Source: JBMDXB01 sp048594975 (GTDB lineage Bacteria > Acidobacteriota > Vicinamibacteria > Vicinamibacterales > 2-12-FULL-66-21). Taken from it: 64,000 nucleotides of DNA. The notes below the pieces were generated by a model that was not told the DNA's origin, did no database searches, and saw nothing but the letters and a program-made list of their open reading frames with translations. Both the position numbers and the translations under genes were made by a program. Positions 42,790-51,473 of this stretch are shown here, piece after piece. The DNA is taken from positions 186,001 to 250,000 of the forward strand of contig JBMDXQ010000090.1 in NCBI GenBank assembly GCA_048594975.1, read 5' to 3'. Every line of letters begins with the position of its first letter. Position 1 is the first letter of the stretch.

Positions 42790-43320
42790 TCACGACCTCC
42801 TGACGACGACGGTTTCGCCGAGCATCTCGTCGATCACCACGAGCGTGTTCTCCGCAACGGGTGCGCCGTCGTCCGACCGCGCGATCTTGTCCACCAGCTC
42901 CTCGCCGATGCGGCAGCGGATCTGCCCGATGCCGCCGGCCGGAATCGCCACCACCACGCGTCCCTGCCGGCCGACCAGGTCCGCAGGACGCACGTCCGAG
43001 CTCGCCTGCTGGCTGTAGAGGAACCGCGCGAACACGAAGATGACTCCGCCGAAAAACAGCCCGCTCGCCACGCCGAGGCCGGAGGCGGCCATCGGCGACA
43101 TGCCGTACTGCGTGCCAATCGCGCCGAAGCACCCGAACGCCGTGATGAACACGGCGATGACGCGGCTGCTGAACAGCCCGGGACCGCCGTGCTCGAAGTC
43201 GTGGTCGAACTCGAAGAAGTCGAAGAGCTCGCCGAAGATCAGCGTGACGAGGAGAAACAGGAAGCCGACCGCGGCGATCGCCAGGAAGATGCCGAAGGCA
43301 TTGAAAGGCAGGAAGTCCAT
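42790..43320 (-). CDS. NfeD-like membrane protein with OB-fold
   Basis: 176 residues. Hydrophobic N-terminus (AFGIFLAIAAVGFLFLLVTLI), an acidic aromatic loop (GELFDFFEFDHDFEHGG), two or three further membrane segments, then a soluble NfeD/OB domain (about 110-176: DLVGRQGRVVVAIPAGGIGQIR to VVIDEMLGETVVV). This is the short NfeD1b type without a ClpP-class protease domain. NfeD proteins pair with flotillin-like SPFH proteins; here it is the first gene of the pair. Confidence 0.85.
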   Translation of the reverse strand: MDFLPFNAFGIFLAIAAVGFLFLLVTLIFGELFDFFEFDHDFEHGGPGLFSSRVIAVFITAFGCFGAIGTQYGMSPMAASGLGVASGLFFGGVIFVFARFLYSQQASSDVRPADLVGRQGRVVVAIPAGGIGQIRCRIGEELVDKIARSDDGAPVAENTLVVIDEMLGETVVVRRS

Positions 43321-43432
43321 ATCGGGCTGCGCTGGGGAACGCGCCCACTCTAGGGCGCGCGGTCAGCAAAGTCAAACGCGGGCGCGACCGAAGCCACGCC
43401 CCGCGCCAGCCGGGCGCACCCGACATTGCGCC

Positions 43433-43597
43433 CTATTTCGACGCCGTCGTGGTCGTGGTGGTGCTCGACTTCTTCTGCAGCTCCTGTCGTTGCTTCAGGT
43501 GCTCGTCCATCTTCAGGCGCGGCACGCCCCTGGTCATCCAGTCTGGCGCCGGCGCGCCTTTCAGGTAGTGAGCGACATCCCGACGTCTACTCACCCA
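43433..43597 (-). pseudogene. C-terminal remnant, S9-peptidase-like tail
   Basis: About 53 codons with no good start, running from the end of the YjbQ gene: DVAHYLKGAPAPDWMTRGV, PRLKMDEHLKQRQE and a Ser/Thr tail. HYLKGAPAPDWM is typical of the last helix region of prolyl oligopeptidase-like proteins. The rest of such a gene is absent; the YjbQ gene occupies its place. Confidence 0.4.
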
Positions 43598-44003
43598 TCA
43601 CCTGCAGCACGAGCTCGCGCGTGCGCGGCCGAGTGTCGAACTCGACGAGCACGAGCTGCTGCCACGTGCCGAGGGCAAGACGCCGATTGGCGAATGGCAC
43701 CGTCAGTGAAGGTCCGAGCAGCGCCGCGCGGACGTGGCTGGAACCGTTGTCGTCGCCCCACCGGAGGTGGTGCTCGTACTCGCCGCGGCGCGGCGCCAGC
43801 TTCTCCATGACGCGGTTGAAGTCGGCGACGGCGCCGGGCTCGAACTCGATGGTCGTCACCGCCGCGGTTGAACCGACGACGAACACCGTGGCGGTGCCGG
43901 CGGTCAACCCGGACTTCTCGACCGCTGCCGCGACCTGGTCGGTGACATCCTGGGTGTCACCCTGCCCGCGCGTGGAAACCTCGATTCGACGAGTAGTCAC
44001 CAT
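43587..44003 (-). CDS. YjbQ/UPF0047 family protein (secondary thiamine-phosphate synthase type)
   Basis: 138 residues, full length for the family. Conserved blocks: STRGQGDTQDVTDQV, TATVFVVGSTAAVTTIE, HHLRWGDDNGSSHVRAALLG (the cluster HH..D..SHV..), and ALGTWQQLVLVEFDTRPRTR. E. coli YjbQ shows weak thiamine-phosphate synthase activity; the physiological role is not established. Stands alone between a peptidase remnant and a serine hydrolase gene. Confidence 0.88.
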   Translation of the reverse strand: MVTTRRIEVSTRGQGDTQDVTDQVAAAVEKSGLTAGTATVFVVGSTAAVTTIEFEPGAVADFNRVMEKLAPRRGEYEHHLRWGDDNGSSHVRAALLGPSLTVPFANRRLALGTWQQLVLVEFDTRPRTRELVLQVMGE

Positions 44004-44087
44004 AGTCCGTACTTCATGTCACGCCAGGACGAACCCCACGGGAGATATCGCTCTTCGCGCCTTCGTGTTTCGAGGCCGTCGGCACGG

Positions 44088-45227
44088 TCAACGTAACTGA
44101 GTGCATCGTGCGTCAAGGACTCCGTTCACCAGCTCCATGTACTGGCTCCAGCTCACCGAGTCCTTGCCGGGCCGGGTCTTGTGCGCAATCACGAGATCGA
44201 GTGTCGGCAGTACCGTAATGTACTGCCCGAACGCCCCGCGGGCAGAGTACGCGTGTTCGAACGGCCCCCGGGCCGCCACGCCGTCCCACACCCACCACAG
44301 TAGTCCGTAGCCGAAAGGGCCATTCCGGTTTCTCGCCGGGTTCATCGACGCGACCGGGGTCACCACGGAAACGATGCGCCGTGCCCAGTCGCGGGGGACG
44401 ATCGACGTGCCGTTCCAGCTGCCCTGGCGCAGCATCAGGTAGCCGACGCGCGCCATGTCCCGCGTCGACAGGTGCATGTGGTAGGCGAGGTGGATCGATC
44501 TGGTGGCATCGCCGGTGCGGCGGTGCGCGGACCGATCGAAATCCTGCATGCCGATCGGCTTCGCGAGGTCGCGCTCGAGCGCGTCGTAGACGCTCTGACC
44601 GGTCTGCTGCTCGAAGATGGTGCCGAGCGCGTTGAAATCCCAGTTGCTGTAGAGGAAGTAGGTACCGCGCGGCTGCGACCCGCGCGGCGGCGCGGACGCC
44701 AGATCGTCGCCGGCGTTGGCGGCCGCATGATAGACGCCGGAGCGCGCAGCGAGCAGGTCGCCGACGGTCGCGCTCTTCTCCGCCGCGGTGAGGCCGCCGA
44801 CGTCGTCGATCTTCAGATCCGCCAGCGTGCTGTCGAGGCGGACCTGTCCGGCGGCGACGTACTTGCCGAACAGCATCGCCAGCACGCTCTTGCGCGCCGA
44901 CGCGAGGTAGCTCACCGCGGAGACATCGCCGTACTCGGAGATCACCCGGCCGCCTGCCACGACCATCATCGCCGTCGTTGGCAGCGTCCGCGCCTTCACC
45001 GTTACCAGGTCCAACCTGTCCTGGCAGTAACCGGCCGTGACCGGGTCGCCGATCCGCTCCCACTCGAGGCCCGGGAACACGCTCGCTGCAGCAGCGGCGG
45101 ACGGCGACGGCGGTGTTACGGTCTTCGGAGCACACGACCCCACCGCGACGAGGAGGGTCAGGGCGAGCGCGCGCGCGCGGAGGAGCGACTGGCGGGACGG
45201 CCTACCGTCGATGGAATGGCGATGCAC
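44088..45227 (-). CDS. Beta-lactamase-fold serine hydrolase, probable lipoprotein
   Basis: 379 residues from GTG 45227, which places a lipoprotein signal (LALTLLVAVGSC, lipobox VGSC) at the right distance; the frame is open to an ATG at 45308. Class C beta-lactamase/esterase family: active-site SxxK in YLASARKSVLAML, YxN in YSNWDFNALG, and a late HKTRPGK-like segment. Other blocks are STRDMARVGYLMLRQGSW and YGLLWWVW. Such proteins are usually carboxylesterases or peptidases of the envelope rather than resistance enzymes. Divergent from aspartate kinase. Confidence 0.82.
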   Translation of the reverse strand: MHRHSIDGRPSRQSLLRARALALTLLVAVGSCAPKTVTPPSPSAAAAASVFPGLEWERIGDPVTAGYCQDRLDLVTVKARTLPTTAMMVVAGGRVISEYGDVSAVSYLASARKSVLAMLFGKYVAAGQVRLDSTLADLKIDDVGGLTAAEKSATVGDLLAARSGVYHAAANAGDDLASAPPRGSQPRGTYFLYSNWDFNALGTIFEQQTGQSVYDALERDLAKPIGMQDFDRSAHRRTGDATRSIHLAYHMHLSTRDMARVGYLMLRQGSWNGTSIVPRDWARRIVSVVTPVASMNPARNRNGPFGYGLLWWVWDGVAARGPFEHAYSARGAFGQYITVLPTLDLVIAHKTRPGKDSVSWSQYMELVNGVLDARCTQLR

Positions 45228-45411
45228 GGATGCTTGCGACGCCAGTAGATATCGCAGGGAGGGCAGAGAGCGCAAGCAAGGCCGGGCAGCGCAAAGGCCT
45301 CGACGCACCGCGGCCGGACGCCCGCGCTGCCCGCGGCTGGGATGGTGGCCCTGCGCCCTCCGCGGTTTCCATGGTTAGATCGAGCCAGCAGCGGCGCCGA
45401 GGGGCTGTTTG

Positions 45412-46638
45412 ATGTCGATCGTGGTGCAGAAGTACGGCGGCACGAGCGTCGCGGACGTGGATCGAATCCGCACGGTCGCCGACCGCGTCATGCGCACCAA
45501 GCGAGAGGGGCACGACGTCGTGGTCGTGGTCTCCGCGATGGGGGACACGACCGACCAACTGCTCGCGCTGGCGAAGAGGATCTCGCCCAACCCGGACCGC
45601 CGCGAGCTGGACATGCTGCTCTCGGCGGGCGAACGCATTGCCATGGCGCTCCTGTCGATCGCCATCCGCGAGCTGGGCGGCGACGCCATCAGCTTCACTG
45701 GCAGCCAGTCGGGCATCATCACCAACGATCGGCACATCGACGCCCGCATCATCGAGGTCCGCCCCTTCCGCGTCCAGGACGAGCTGGCCCGCGGCCGCGT
45801 CGTCGTCGTCGCCGGCTACCAGGGCGTCTCCTACCGCCGCGAGGTGACGACGCTCGGTCGCGGCGGCAGCGACACCACGGCGGTGGCGATGGCGGCGGCA
45901 CTCGGCGCCGAGTGGTGCGAGATCTGCTCCGACGTGGACGGCGTCTACACGGCCGACCCGAGGATCGTTCCCGACGCGCGGCGGATCGGCGTGCTGTCGT
46001 ACGAGGAGACGCAGGAGCTGGCGGAAGCGGGCGCGAAGGTGCTCAACGCGCAGGCAGTCGAGTTTGCCAAGCAGGCCGGCATCGCCATCTACGCGCGCGC
46101 CACGTCCGGGCCGCTACCCGGCGGCGACCCGGCGTCGGACGGCACCGTCGTGCGCAAGCACGCCCCGCGCGCCCCCGGCGTCGTGGTCGGCGTCGCCAGC
46201 GAGCGCGACCTCCTGGTCGTGCAGGCGGCGGGACAGGCCGAGCGGCTCCTCGAGGTCCTGGACGCTCGAGCGGTTGCCGGGAAGCAGCTGCACGTGGCGG
46301 CGTTCGGTGCCGCCGGCGACGGCGTCACCATGATCGTCTCGCGCGAGAACCTGCACGACGAGCCGCGGGTGAGCAGCGAGCTCGATCGCGCGCTCGGCGG
46401 CAGCGTGCGCCTGGTGGACGGCCTCGGGGCGGTCAGCGTCGTCGGCGCCGGGATCAACGCCAGCTACGCGACCGTCCGCCGCGGCAGCGGCGCCCTTCGC
46501 GACATCGGCATCGTGCCGCAAGGCCTCGCGACCTCGTCGTTCAGGACGACGTGGCTGGTGGACCGGGGGCGAGTCAACGACGCCGTGCGGACGCTGCACG
46601 AGACGTTCATCGACCGGGAAACGGTCGCGGTGCCGTAA
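45412..46638 (+). CDS. lysC: Aspartate kinase
   Basis: 408 residues from ATG 45412. First step of lysine, threonine and methionine synthesis. The kinase domain starts IVVQKYGGTSVADVDRI, with SAGERIAMAL, FTGSQSGI and TTLGRGGSDTTAVAMAAALGA. The C-terminal tandem ACT domains (about 265-400) bind feedback amino acids: VSVVGAGINASYATVRRG. Length and single catalytic domain fit the monofunctional LysC type. Monocistronic, with other lysine genes not nearby. Confidence 0.93.
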   Translation: MSIVVQKYGGTSVADVDRIRTVADRVMRTKREGHDVVVVVSAMGDTTDQLLALAKRISPNPDRRELDMLLSAGERIAMALLSIAIRELGGDAISFTGSQSGIITNDRHIDARIIEVRPFRVQDELARGRVVVVAGYQGVSYRREVTTLGRGGSDTTAVAMAAALGAEWCEICSDVDGVYTADPRIVPDARRIGVLSYEETQELAEAGAKVLNAQAVEFAKQAGIAIYARATSGPLPGGDPASDGTVVRKHAPRAPGVVVGVASERDLLVVQAAGQAERLLEVLDARAVAGKQLHVAAFGAAGDGVTMIVSRENLHDEPRVSSELDRALGGSVRLVDGLGAVSVVGAGINASYATVRRGSGALRDIGIVPQGLATSSFRTTWLVDRGRVNDAVRTLHETFIDRETVAVP

Positions 46639-46682
46639 CGCGATCCGGCGGCGCGAATCGACACCCGGCGGCGCCGGCTGTC

Positions 46683-46706
46683 ACAACGTCGGGACAGCAA
46701 CGTTGT
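46683..46706. promoter_or_regulatory. Inverted repeat upstream of the sigma factor gene
   Basis: ACAACGT (46683-46689) and ACGTTGT (46700-46706), perfect 7-bp arms with a 10-bp spacer, 31 bp before the sigma factor start. ECF sigma operons are often autoregulated, and the site may contain or overlap the promoter. Confidence 0.45.
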
Positions 46707-46736
46707 ACAGACGTGCGGCAGGAAAGTAGAGGTCAG

Positions 46737-47264
46737 GTGGACGCTGAACGCGCGCGCCGCGACGTCCTCGCACTGTTCGAGGCACACGGCGCGGCCGTCT
46801 ATCGCTTCGCGCTGGTCCAGCTGCGGCACCATCAGGACGCCGAGGACATCGTGCAGGACACGTTCCTCAAGCTGCTGGACCACGTGGCTGCCGGCGGAAC
46901 TGACACGAACCTGCGCGGCTGGCTCTTCACGGTCGCGGCCAACGGCTGCCGCGACCGCATGCGCCGGCGGAGGCGCTGGATGCCGTGGAGCCCGCTCAAC
47001 GATCGAGGGGCGGATCCGCCGCCGCTTCCCAACGAGGACGGCCGCTTGAAGGCGGTGCGGGAGGCCATGTCGCGGCTCTCGCCCCGCGATCGGATGCTCG
47101 TGGCACTGCGCGCCCAGGGGCTGTCCTACCGCGAGATTTCCGCCGCTGCGCGCGTCCGGCCGGTGTCGGTCGGCCGCCTGCTCGCCCGCGCCCTTGCGCG
47201 CTGGCAGCGCGCCTGCGGATCGGCGCCTGCTTCCTCGCACGCTTACGGGAGATCATCGTCATGA
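46737..47264 (+). CDS. ECF-type RNA polymerase sigma factor
   Basis: 175 residues from GTG 46737 with GAGG upstream. Region 2: DVLALFEAHGAAVYRFALVQ, DAEDIVQDTFLKLLDHV and NLRGWLFTVAANGCRDRMRRR. Region 4: LSPRDRMLVALRAQGLSYREISAAARVRPVSVGRLLARALARW. Directs RNA polymerase to a small regulon, likely including its own operon. Its stop overlaps the start of the anti-sigma gene (ATGA), the usual coupling of sigma/anti-sigma pairs. Confidence 0.9.
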   Translation: MDAERARRDVLALFEAHGAAVYRFALVQLRHHQDAEDIVQDTFLKLLDHVAAGGTDTNLRGWLFTVAANGCRDRMRRRRRWMPWSPLNDRGADPPPLPNEDGRLKAVREAMSRLSPRDRMLVALRAQGLSYREISAAARVRPVSVGRLLARALARWQRACGSAPASSHAYGRSSS

Positions 47265-48355
47265 CCTGTCTCAACGACCCGGAGATTCAACGCGTTGTCG
47301 ATGGCGAGGCTGGTGCGGACGCGCTCGCCCATGTCAAGGCCTGCAGCCGCTGCGCCGGCCGCCTTGGCGAGTTCGAGCGGCGTGCGGCGGATCTGGACGC
47401 GGCACTGGCGCAGCCCTCGGGAATGCCACCGGCGGCCGAGGCGCGGATCCGCGCCGCCATCGCGGGGCGCGGCGCCCGCGGCGCCACGCACCTGCGCGAC
47501 CAACCCGTCGCCCGGCCCTTCTGGCACCTCGCCGGCTGGAGCACCGCGGCAGTGGCCGCCGCGGCAATCCTGGCCTTCGTCTTCGTGATCCCCGCCGTCC
47601 GCGGGCCGGAACCGCTGTCGGCGGCAGGAATCCTCGCGGAATCGGCGAACCGACTCTCGCAGCTGCCGCCCTCCGGCGTGGAACTGCGCGAATACGAGCT
47701 GGCCCTCGAGGGGATGCCCCACGAACTGCTGGGCGAACCGGGCGGCACGCTGCGCATCCGGCAGCTGATGGATCACGGAACCCGCGGCAGGTTCCGCTTC
47801 GCTTCGTTCACCTCCGACGGCCGGCTCCTCTCGTCGATTGCCCAGGATCCGGCGACGCGCACGCGCGTCTCGCTGATGCGGATCGACGACCAGTATTATC
47901 GCTTCGAGTTCACGATGCCGCCGACCGACATGCCGTCGTTGCCCGAGCTCGAGCGCCTGCACATGGAGGCGACGATCAAGATGATGCAGGCGAGCGGACA
48001 GCACCTGCTCCAGGAGGTCGAGAGCGGCGCGGGCAGGCAGTACGTGATCGTGGTGCCACAGGTGAGCGCCGCCGGCGACCGCGCAGTCTGGGACCTCACC
48101 CACGCGCGCGTGCTCGTCGCCGCCGACGACTTCCGCGTCACCGAGTTCCAGGCAAGCGGCACGTTCCTGCAGCGGCCCTACAGCGTCTCCTACAAACTGC
48201 TCAGCCGGGAGTACGCCGCCACCGTGGATCCGGAGGCCTTCCGCGTGCCGCCGCAGCCTGGAGAGATCGTCATCGCCGGCGAAGGGACGGCCAATCCGGC
48301 GGCCGATGCGCTGAAGGGCGCGCTGCTGGAGCTGGCGAGGGTGAAATCGCGTTAG
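47261..48355 (+). CDS. Membrane anti-sigma factor with zinc-binding N-domain and large ectodomain
   Basis: 364 residues. N-terminal anti-sigma domain with the HxxxCxxC motif in HVKACSRCAGRL (about 28-35), one membrane helix at about 90-110 (AVAAAAILAFVFVIPAV), then about 250 periplasmic residues with no family I can name (LSQLPPSGVELREYELALEG, DDQYYRFEFTMPPTDMPSLP), possibly the sensing part or a LolA/MucB-like domain. Keeps the sigma factor at the membrane until a signal. Overlaps sigma by 4 bp; the ABC ATPase starts 2 bp after its stop. Confidence 0.8.
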   Translation: MTCLNDPEIQRVVDGEAGADALAHVKACSRCAGRLGEFERRAADLDAALAQPSGMPPAAEARIRAAIAGRGARGATHLRDQPVARPFWHLAGWSTAAVAAAAILAFVFVIPAVRGPEPLSAAGILAESANRLSQLPPSGVELREYELALEGMPHELLGEPGGTLRIRQLMDHGTRGRFRFASFTSDGRLLSSIAQDPATRTRVSLMRIDDQYYRFEFTMPPTDMPSLPELERLHMEATIKMMQASGQHLLQEVESGAGRQYVIVVPQVSAAGDRAVWDLTHARVLVAADDFRVTEFQASGTFLQRPYSVSYKLLSREYAATVDPEAFRVPPQPGEIVIAGEGTANPAADALKGALLELARVKSR

Positions 48356-48357
48356 CC

Positions 48358-49254
48358 ATGGCGACGGCGATCAGCACGACCGGGCTGACCAAGTACTTCG
48401 GGCCGGTGGTCGGCATCGAGGAGCTGTCGCTCGCCGTCGAGTCGGGCGAGGTCTTCGGGTTCCTCGGCGCCAACGGCGCCGGCAAGACGACGACGATCCG
48501 CCTGCTGCTGGATCTGCTGCGGCCGTCGCGCGGCTCGGCGCGGGTACTCGACGCGGACTGCCATCGCGACAGCCGGCGGGCCCGCGGTTATGTCGGCTAC
48601 CTGCCGGGCGAGCTGCCGATCTACCCGGAGCTGGCCGGGGGCGATTACCTGGCCTTCCTGTCGAGCGTGGACGGCCGGCGGCCGTCGCCGTCGCACTTCC
48701 AGCACCTGCTGCAGCGGTTCGACGTCAGCGCCGTCGATCTGCGGCGGCGCCTGCGCGAGCACTCGCACGGGATGCGACGGAAGATCGGCATCATCCAGGC
48801 GCTCATGGCGCAGCCGCCGGTCCTGATCCTCGACGAGCCGACCGCCGGCCTCGATCCGTTGATGGCCGAGGCATTCCGCCAGACGCTCGAGGAGCTGCGC
48901 CGCGGCGGCCGCACCACGGTGTTCCTCTCCTCGCACGTCCTCTCGGAAGTCGAGAGCACGTGCGACCGCATCGGCGTGATCCGCGCGGGCCGGCTCGTGA
49001 ACACGGGGACGCTCGCCGAGCTGCGGCAGCGGTCACCGCGCCGCGTGACCGTGCGCTTCTCGCGGCCGGTCGAGGCACCGGTGCCGGCGGTCCCGGGCGT
49101 GACGCTGGTGCGGGCCGAATCGCGCTCGTGGATCGTCGAGTGCGCCGGCCCGATCGGCCCGTTCGTCGCCGCGCTGGCGGGGCTGCCCGTCGACGACCTC
49201 GACATCGAGACGTTCAGGCTCGAGGATTTCGTGCTGAGGATGTACGCGCCGTGA
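48358..49254 (+). CDS. ABC transporter ATP-binding protein (CcmA/DrrA type)
   Basis: 298 residues. Walker A GANGAGKTTT, Q/lid and signature region HSHGMRRKIGIIQAL (in place of the LSGGQ consensus, as in DrrA/NatA-type exporters), Walker B VLILDEPTAGLDP, switch His in SSHVLSEVE. A C-terminal extension of about 80 residues (about 220-298) is typical of the ABC-2 group. Pairs with the permease that overlaps its stop (GTGA). The operon with sigma/anti-sigma suggests induction by an envelope stress or toxic compound. Confidence 0.92.
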   Translation: MATAISTTGLTKYFGPVVGIEELSLAVESGEVFGFLGANGAGKTTTIRLLLDLLRPSRGSARVLDADCHRDSRRARGYVGYLPGELPIYPELAGGDYLAFLSSVDGRRPSPSHFQHLLQRFDVSAVDLRRRLREHSHGMRRKIGIIQALMAQPPVLILDEPTAGLDPLMAEAFRQTLEELRRGGRTTVFLSSHVLSEVESTCDRIGVIRAGRLVNTGTLAELRQRSPRRVTVRFSRPVEAPVPAVPGVTLVRAESRSWIVECAGPIGPFVAALAGLPVDDLDIETFRLEDFVLRMYAP

Positions 49255-50060
49255 AGACGCTGACGCTCCTCCTGCGATCGCTGCGCCAGTCGCGCTGGCA
49301 GATCGCCGGCGCGGTGTTCCTGCTCTCCGGCTTCCAGCTCGTGCTCGTCGCGCAGGCAACCGTGATCCAGGAGTCGCAGGCCTTCGGACGGATGGCGGAG
49401 TTCCTGCCCTCGTTCCTCCAGCGCGGCTTGGGACCGCAGGCGCTGCTGCTGGCGACGTTCAAGGGCACGATCGCCTTCGGCTACTTCCACCCGCTCGTCG
49501 TCGTGCTCATCCCGGTGATCGCCGCGTACTTCGCCACCGAGCCGGCTTACGACGTCGAGACCGGGCGGGTCGACCTGCTGCTCGCCCGCTCGGTGCCACG
49601 CCACCGCGTGCTCACGCGCTCGCTGCTGCTGGCGCTGCTGGCGATGACGCTGACGCTCGCCTGCATGGCGCTCGGCACCTGGGCCGGGCTCCGCATCTAC
49701 GCATCGCGCGTGCCTGAATGGCCGTCGGTCGAGACCATCGGCCGGCTGATCCTGCACCTCGCAGCGGTCGGCTGGGTGTTCGGTGCGTTCGCCCTCGCCG
49801 TCGCTGCCGGCGCGTCGCGTTGGACGTCGGCGTTCACCGTCGTGGTGATGACAACGATCCTGATGTACTGGCTCGACTTCCTCGCCATCGCGTGGCCGCG
49901 CATGCGCTCGGTTGCGCGGATCTCGCCGTTCGAGTACTACCCCGCGATCGCAATCCTCGGCGGCACCGCGCCGGAATGGAGCAACGTCGCCGTCCTCTGC
50001 TCGGCCGGCGCAGTCCTCGTCGGCGTCGCCTACTGGCGTTTTCAGAAGCGGGACCTCTGA
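49251..50060 (+). CDS. ABC-2 type transporter permease
   Basis: 269 residues from GTG 49251, overlapping the ATPase stop. Six hydrophobic segments, e.g. WQIAGAVFLLSGFQLVLVA, YFHPLVVVLIPVIAAYFATE and SLLLALLAMTLTLACMALG. The loop DVETGRVDLLLARSVPRHRVLTRS is the ABC-2 hallmark (E-x-G-x-x-x-xLL-x-x-P). Inner-membrane partner of the preceding ATPase; substrate unknown. Last gene of the four-gene sigma operon, convergent with modC. Confidence 0.85.
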   Translation: MKTLTLLLRSLRQSRWQIAGAVFLLSGFQLVLVAQATVIQESQAFGRMAEFLPSFLQRGLGPQALLLATFKGTIAFGYFHPLVVVLIPVIAAYFATEPAYDVETGRVDLLLARSVPRHRVLTRSLLLALLAMTLTLACMALGTWAGLRIYASRVPEWPSVETIGRLILHLAAVGWVFGAFALAVAAGASRWTSAFTVVVMTTILMYWLDFLAIAWPRMRSVARISPFEYYPAIAILGGTAPEWSNVAVLCSAGAVLVGVAYWRFQKRDL

Positions 50061-50139
50061 CACGGCGACGACGCTGAGGTCACGGGAGCTGGCTCTTCGG
50101 GATCTGGCAGGTGGTCCAGTCGGCGGTTCGCCCTTGGGG

Positions 50140-50808
50140 CTAGTCGGCCTCTCTGGCCCTTGGCCCCTGGAAATCGGGCGTCGAGGTGATCACCCTGCCG
50201 TCTTCCAGCACGATGACTCTGTCCGCGATCCGCCGGACCTCGTCGGGGTCGTGCGTCACGTACATGATCGGAACGCCGAGCTCGTCGCGGACGCGTTCCA
50301 GGTAGGGCAGGATGCGGCGGCGGCGTTCGACGTCCACCGCGGCGAGCGGCTCGTCGAGCAGCAGCACGTCCGGCGCCGACATCAACGCGCGGGCGAGGGC
50401 GACCCGCTGGCGCTCGCCGCCCGACAGCTGCTGGATACGCCGGTCGAGCAGCGAGGTCACCTCGAGCATGCCGGCCACGTGATCGAGGTCGAGCCGCTGG
50501 CCGTCGCGGCGCCCGTAGAGGACGTTGCGCCGGACGTCGAGGTGCGGGAAGAGCGCCACGTCCTGCGTCACGTAGCCGACGTGGCGGCGGTGCGGCGGCA
50601 GGTTGACCCGACGATCCGAGGAGAAGAGCTCGCGCGCGCCCAGTGCGATCGTCCCCTCGGCCGGCGTGCGCAGGCCGGCAATCGCATCGAGGATCGTGGT
50701 CTTGCCGGAACCGGAGGGCCCGAAGAGGGCGGTGATCCGCGCCTCGACGCGCTCGTCGATCTCCAGCGTGAAGCCGCCCTGCCGGAGGCGGAAGGCGAGC
50801 CGGATCAC
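50140..50808 (-). CDS. modC: Molybdate ABC transporter ATP-binding protein
   Basis: 222 residues from GTG 50808, overlapping the modB stop by 4 bp. Walker A GPSGSGKTT, signature LSGGERQRVALARAL, Walker B LLLDEPLAAVD, switch His in VTHDPDEV. It ends soon after the ABC core, lacking the about 120-residue C-terminal TOBE/molybdate-binding domain of E. coli ModC, so molybdate feedback through ModC is unlikely. Last gene of glgX-modA-modB-modC. Confidence 0.85.
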   Translation of the reverse strand: MIRLAFRLRQGGFTLEIDERVEARITALFGPSGSGKTTILDAIAGLRTPAEGTIALGARELFSSDRRVNLPPHRRHVGYVTQDVALFPHLDVRRNVLYGRRDGQRLDLDHVAGMLEVTSLLDRRIQQLSGGERQRVALARALMSAPDVLLLDEPLAAVDVERRRRILPYLERVRDELGVPIMYVTHDPDEVRRIADRVIVLEDGRVITSTPDFQGPRAREAD

Positions 50809-51473
50809 CCGCGCACCCCCGTGCGCGCGGCCAGCCAGTTCGACAGCCACAGCGCGACAAACGCGATGACGCCGCAGACGACCACCAGCACGGCCGCGTC
50901 ACCGTCGCGTCCGGTCTGTGCGAACGAGTAGATCGCTACGGCCAGCGTCCGCGTCGACCCGGGGATGCTGCCGGCGACCATGATCGTGGCGCCGAACTCG
51001 CCGAGCGCCCGGGCGAACCCGAGGACCGCGCCGGCGAGCACGCCGGGCAGCGCCAGCGGGAACGTGATCGACACGAAGACGCGCCAGGGCGACGCGCCCA
51101 GCGTCGAGGCGACCGCCTCGTAGCGCTGGTCGACCTGCTCGATGCCGGCGCGCGCGGTGCGCACGACCAGCGGCAGGCCCATCACCGCCATCGCCAGCAC
51201 CACTGCCTTCCACGTGAACACGATCTCGATTCCCGTTCGCTGCAGCACGCCTCCGAGCGGTCCCGCCGGCGCGACCAGCATCAGCAGGATCAGGCCGGTG
51301 GCGACCGGCGGCATCACCAGCGGCAGCGAGACGATCGTCTCCAGCAGCACGCGCCCGCGGAACCGGCGCCGCGCCAGCGCCCAGCCGACGAGCACGCCCG
51401 GGGGCAGCATCAGCAGCGTGGCCAGCGCCGCCGTCCCCACGGTGAACGTCGTGATCTGCGCGATCTCGGTCAC
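50805..51473 (-). CDS. modB: Molybdate ABC transporter permease
   Basis: 222 residues from GTG 51473, which overlaps the modA stop (GTGA) and gives the expected start TEIAQITTFTVGTAALATLL. Five to six helices and the ATPase-coupling EAA loop (EAVASTLGASPWRVFVSITFPLALPG) followed by ALGEFGATIMVAG, typical of ModB. Forms the channel of the molybdate importer with ModC, fed by ModA. Confidence 0.92.
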   Translation of the reverse strand: MTEIAQITTFTVGTAALATLLMLPPGVLVGWALARRRFRGRVLLETIVSLPLVMPPVATGLILLMLVAPAGPLGGVLQRTGIEIVFTWKAVVLAMAVMGLPLVVRTARAGIEQVDQRYEAVASTLGASPWRVFVSITFPLALPGVLAGAVLGFARALGEFGATIMVAGSIPGSTRTLAVAIYSFAQTGRDGDAAVLVVVCGVIAFVALWLSNWLAARTGVRG

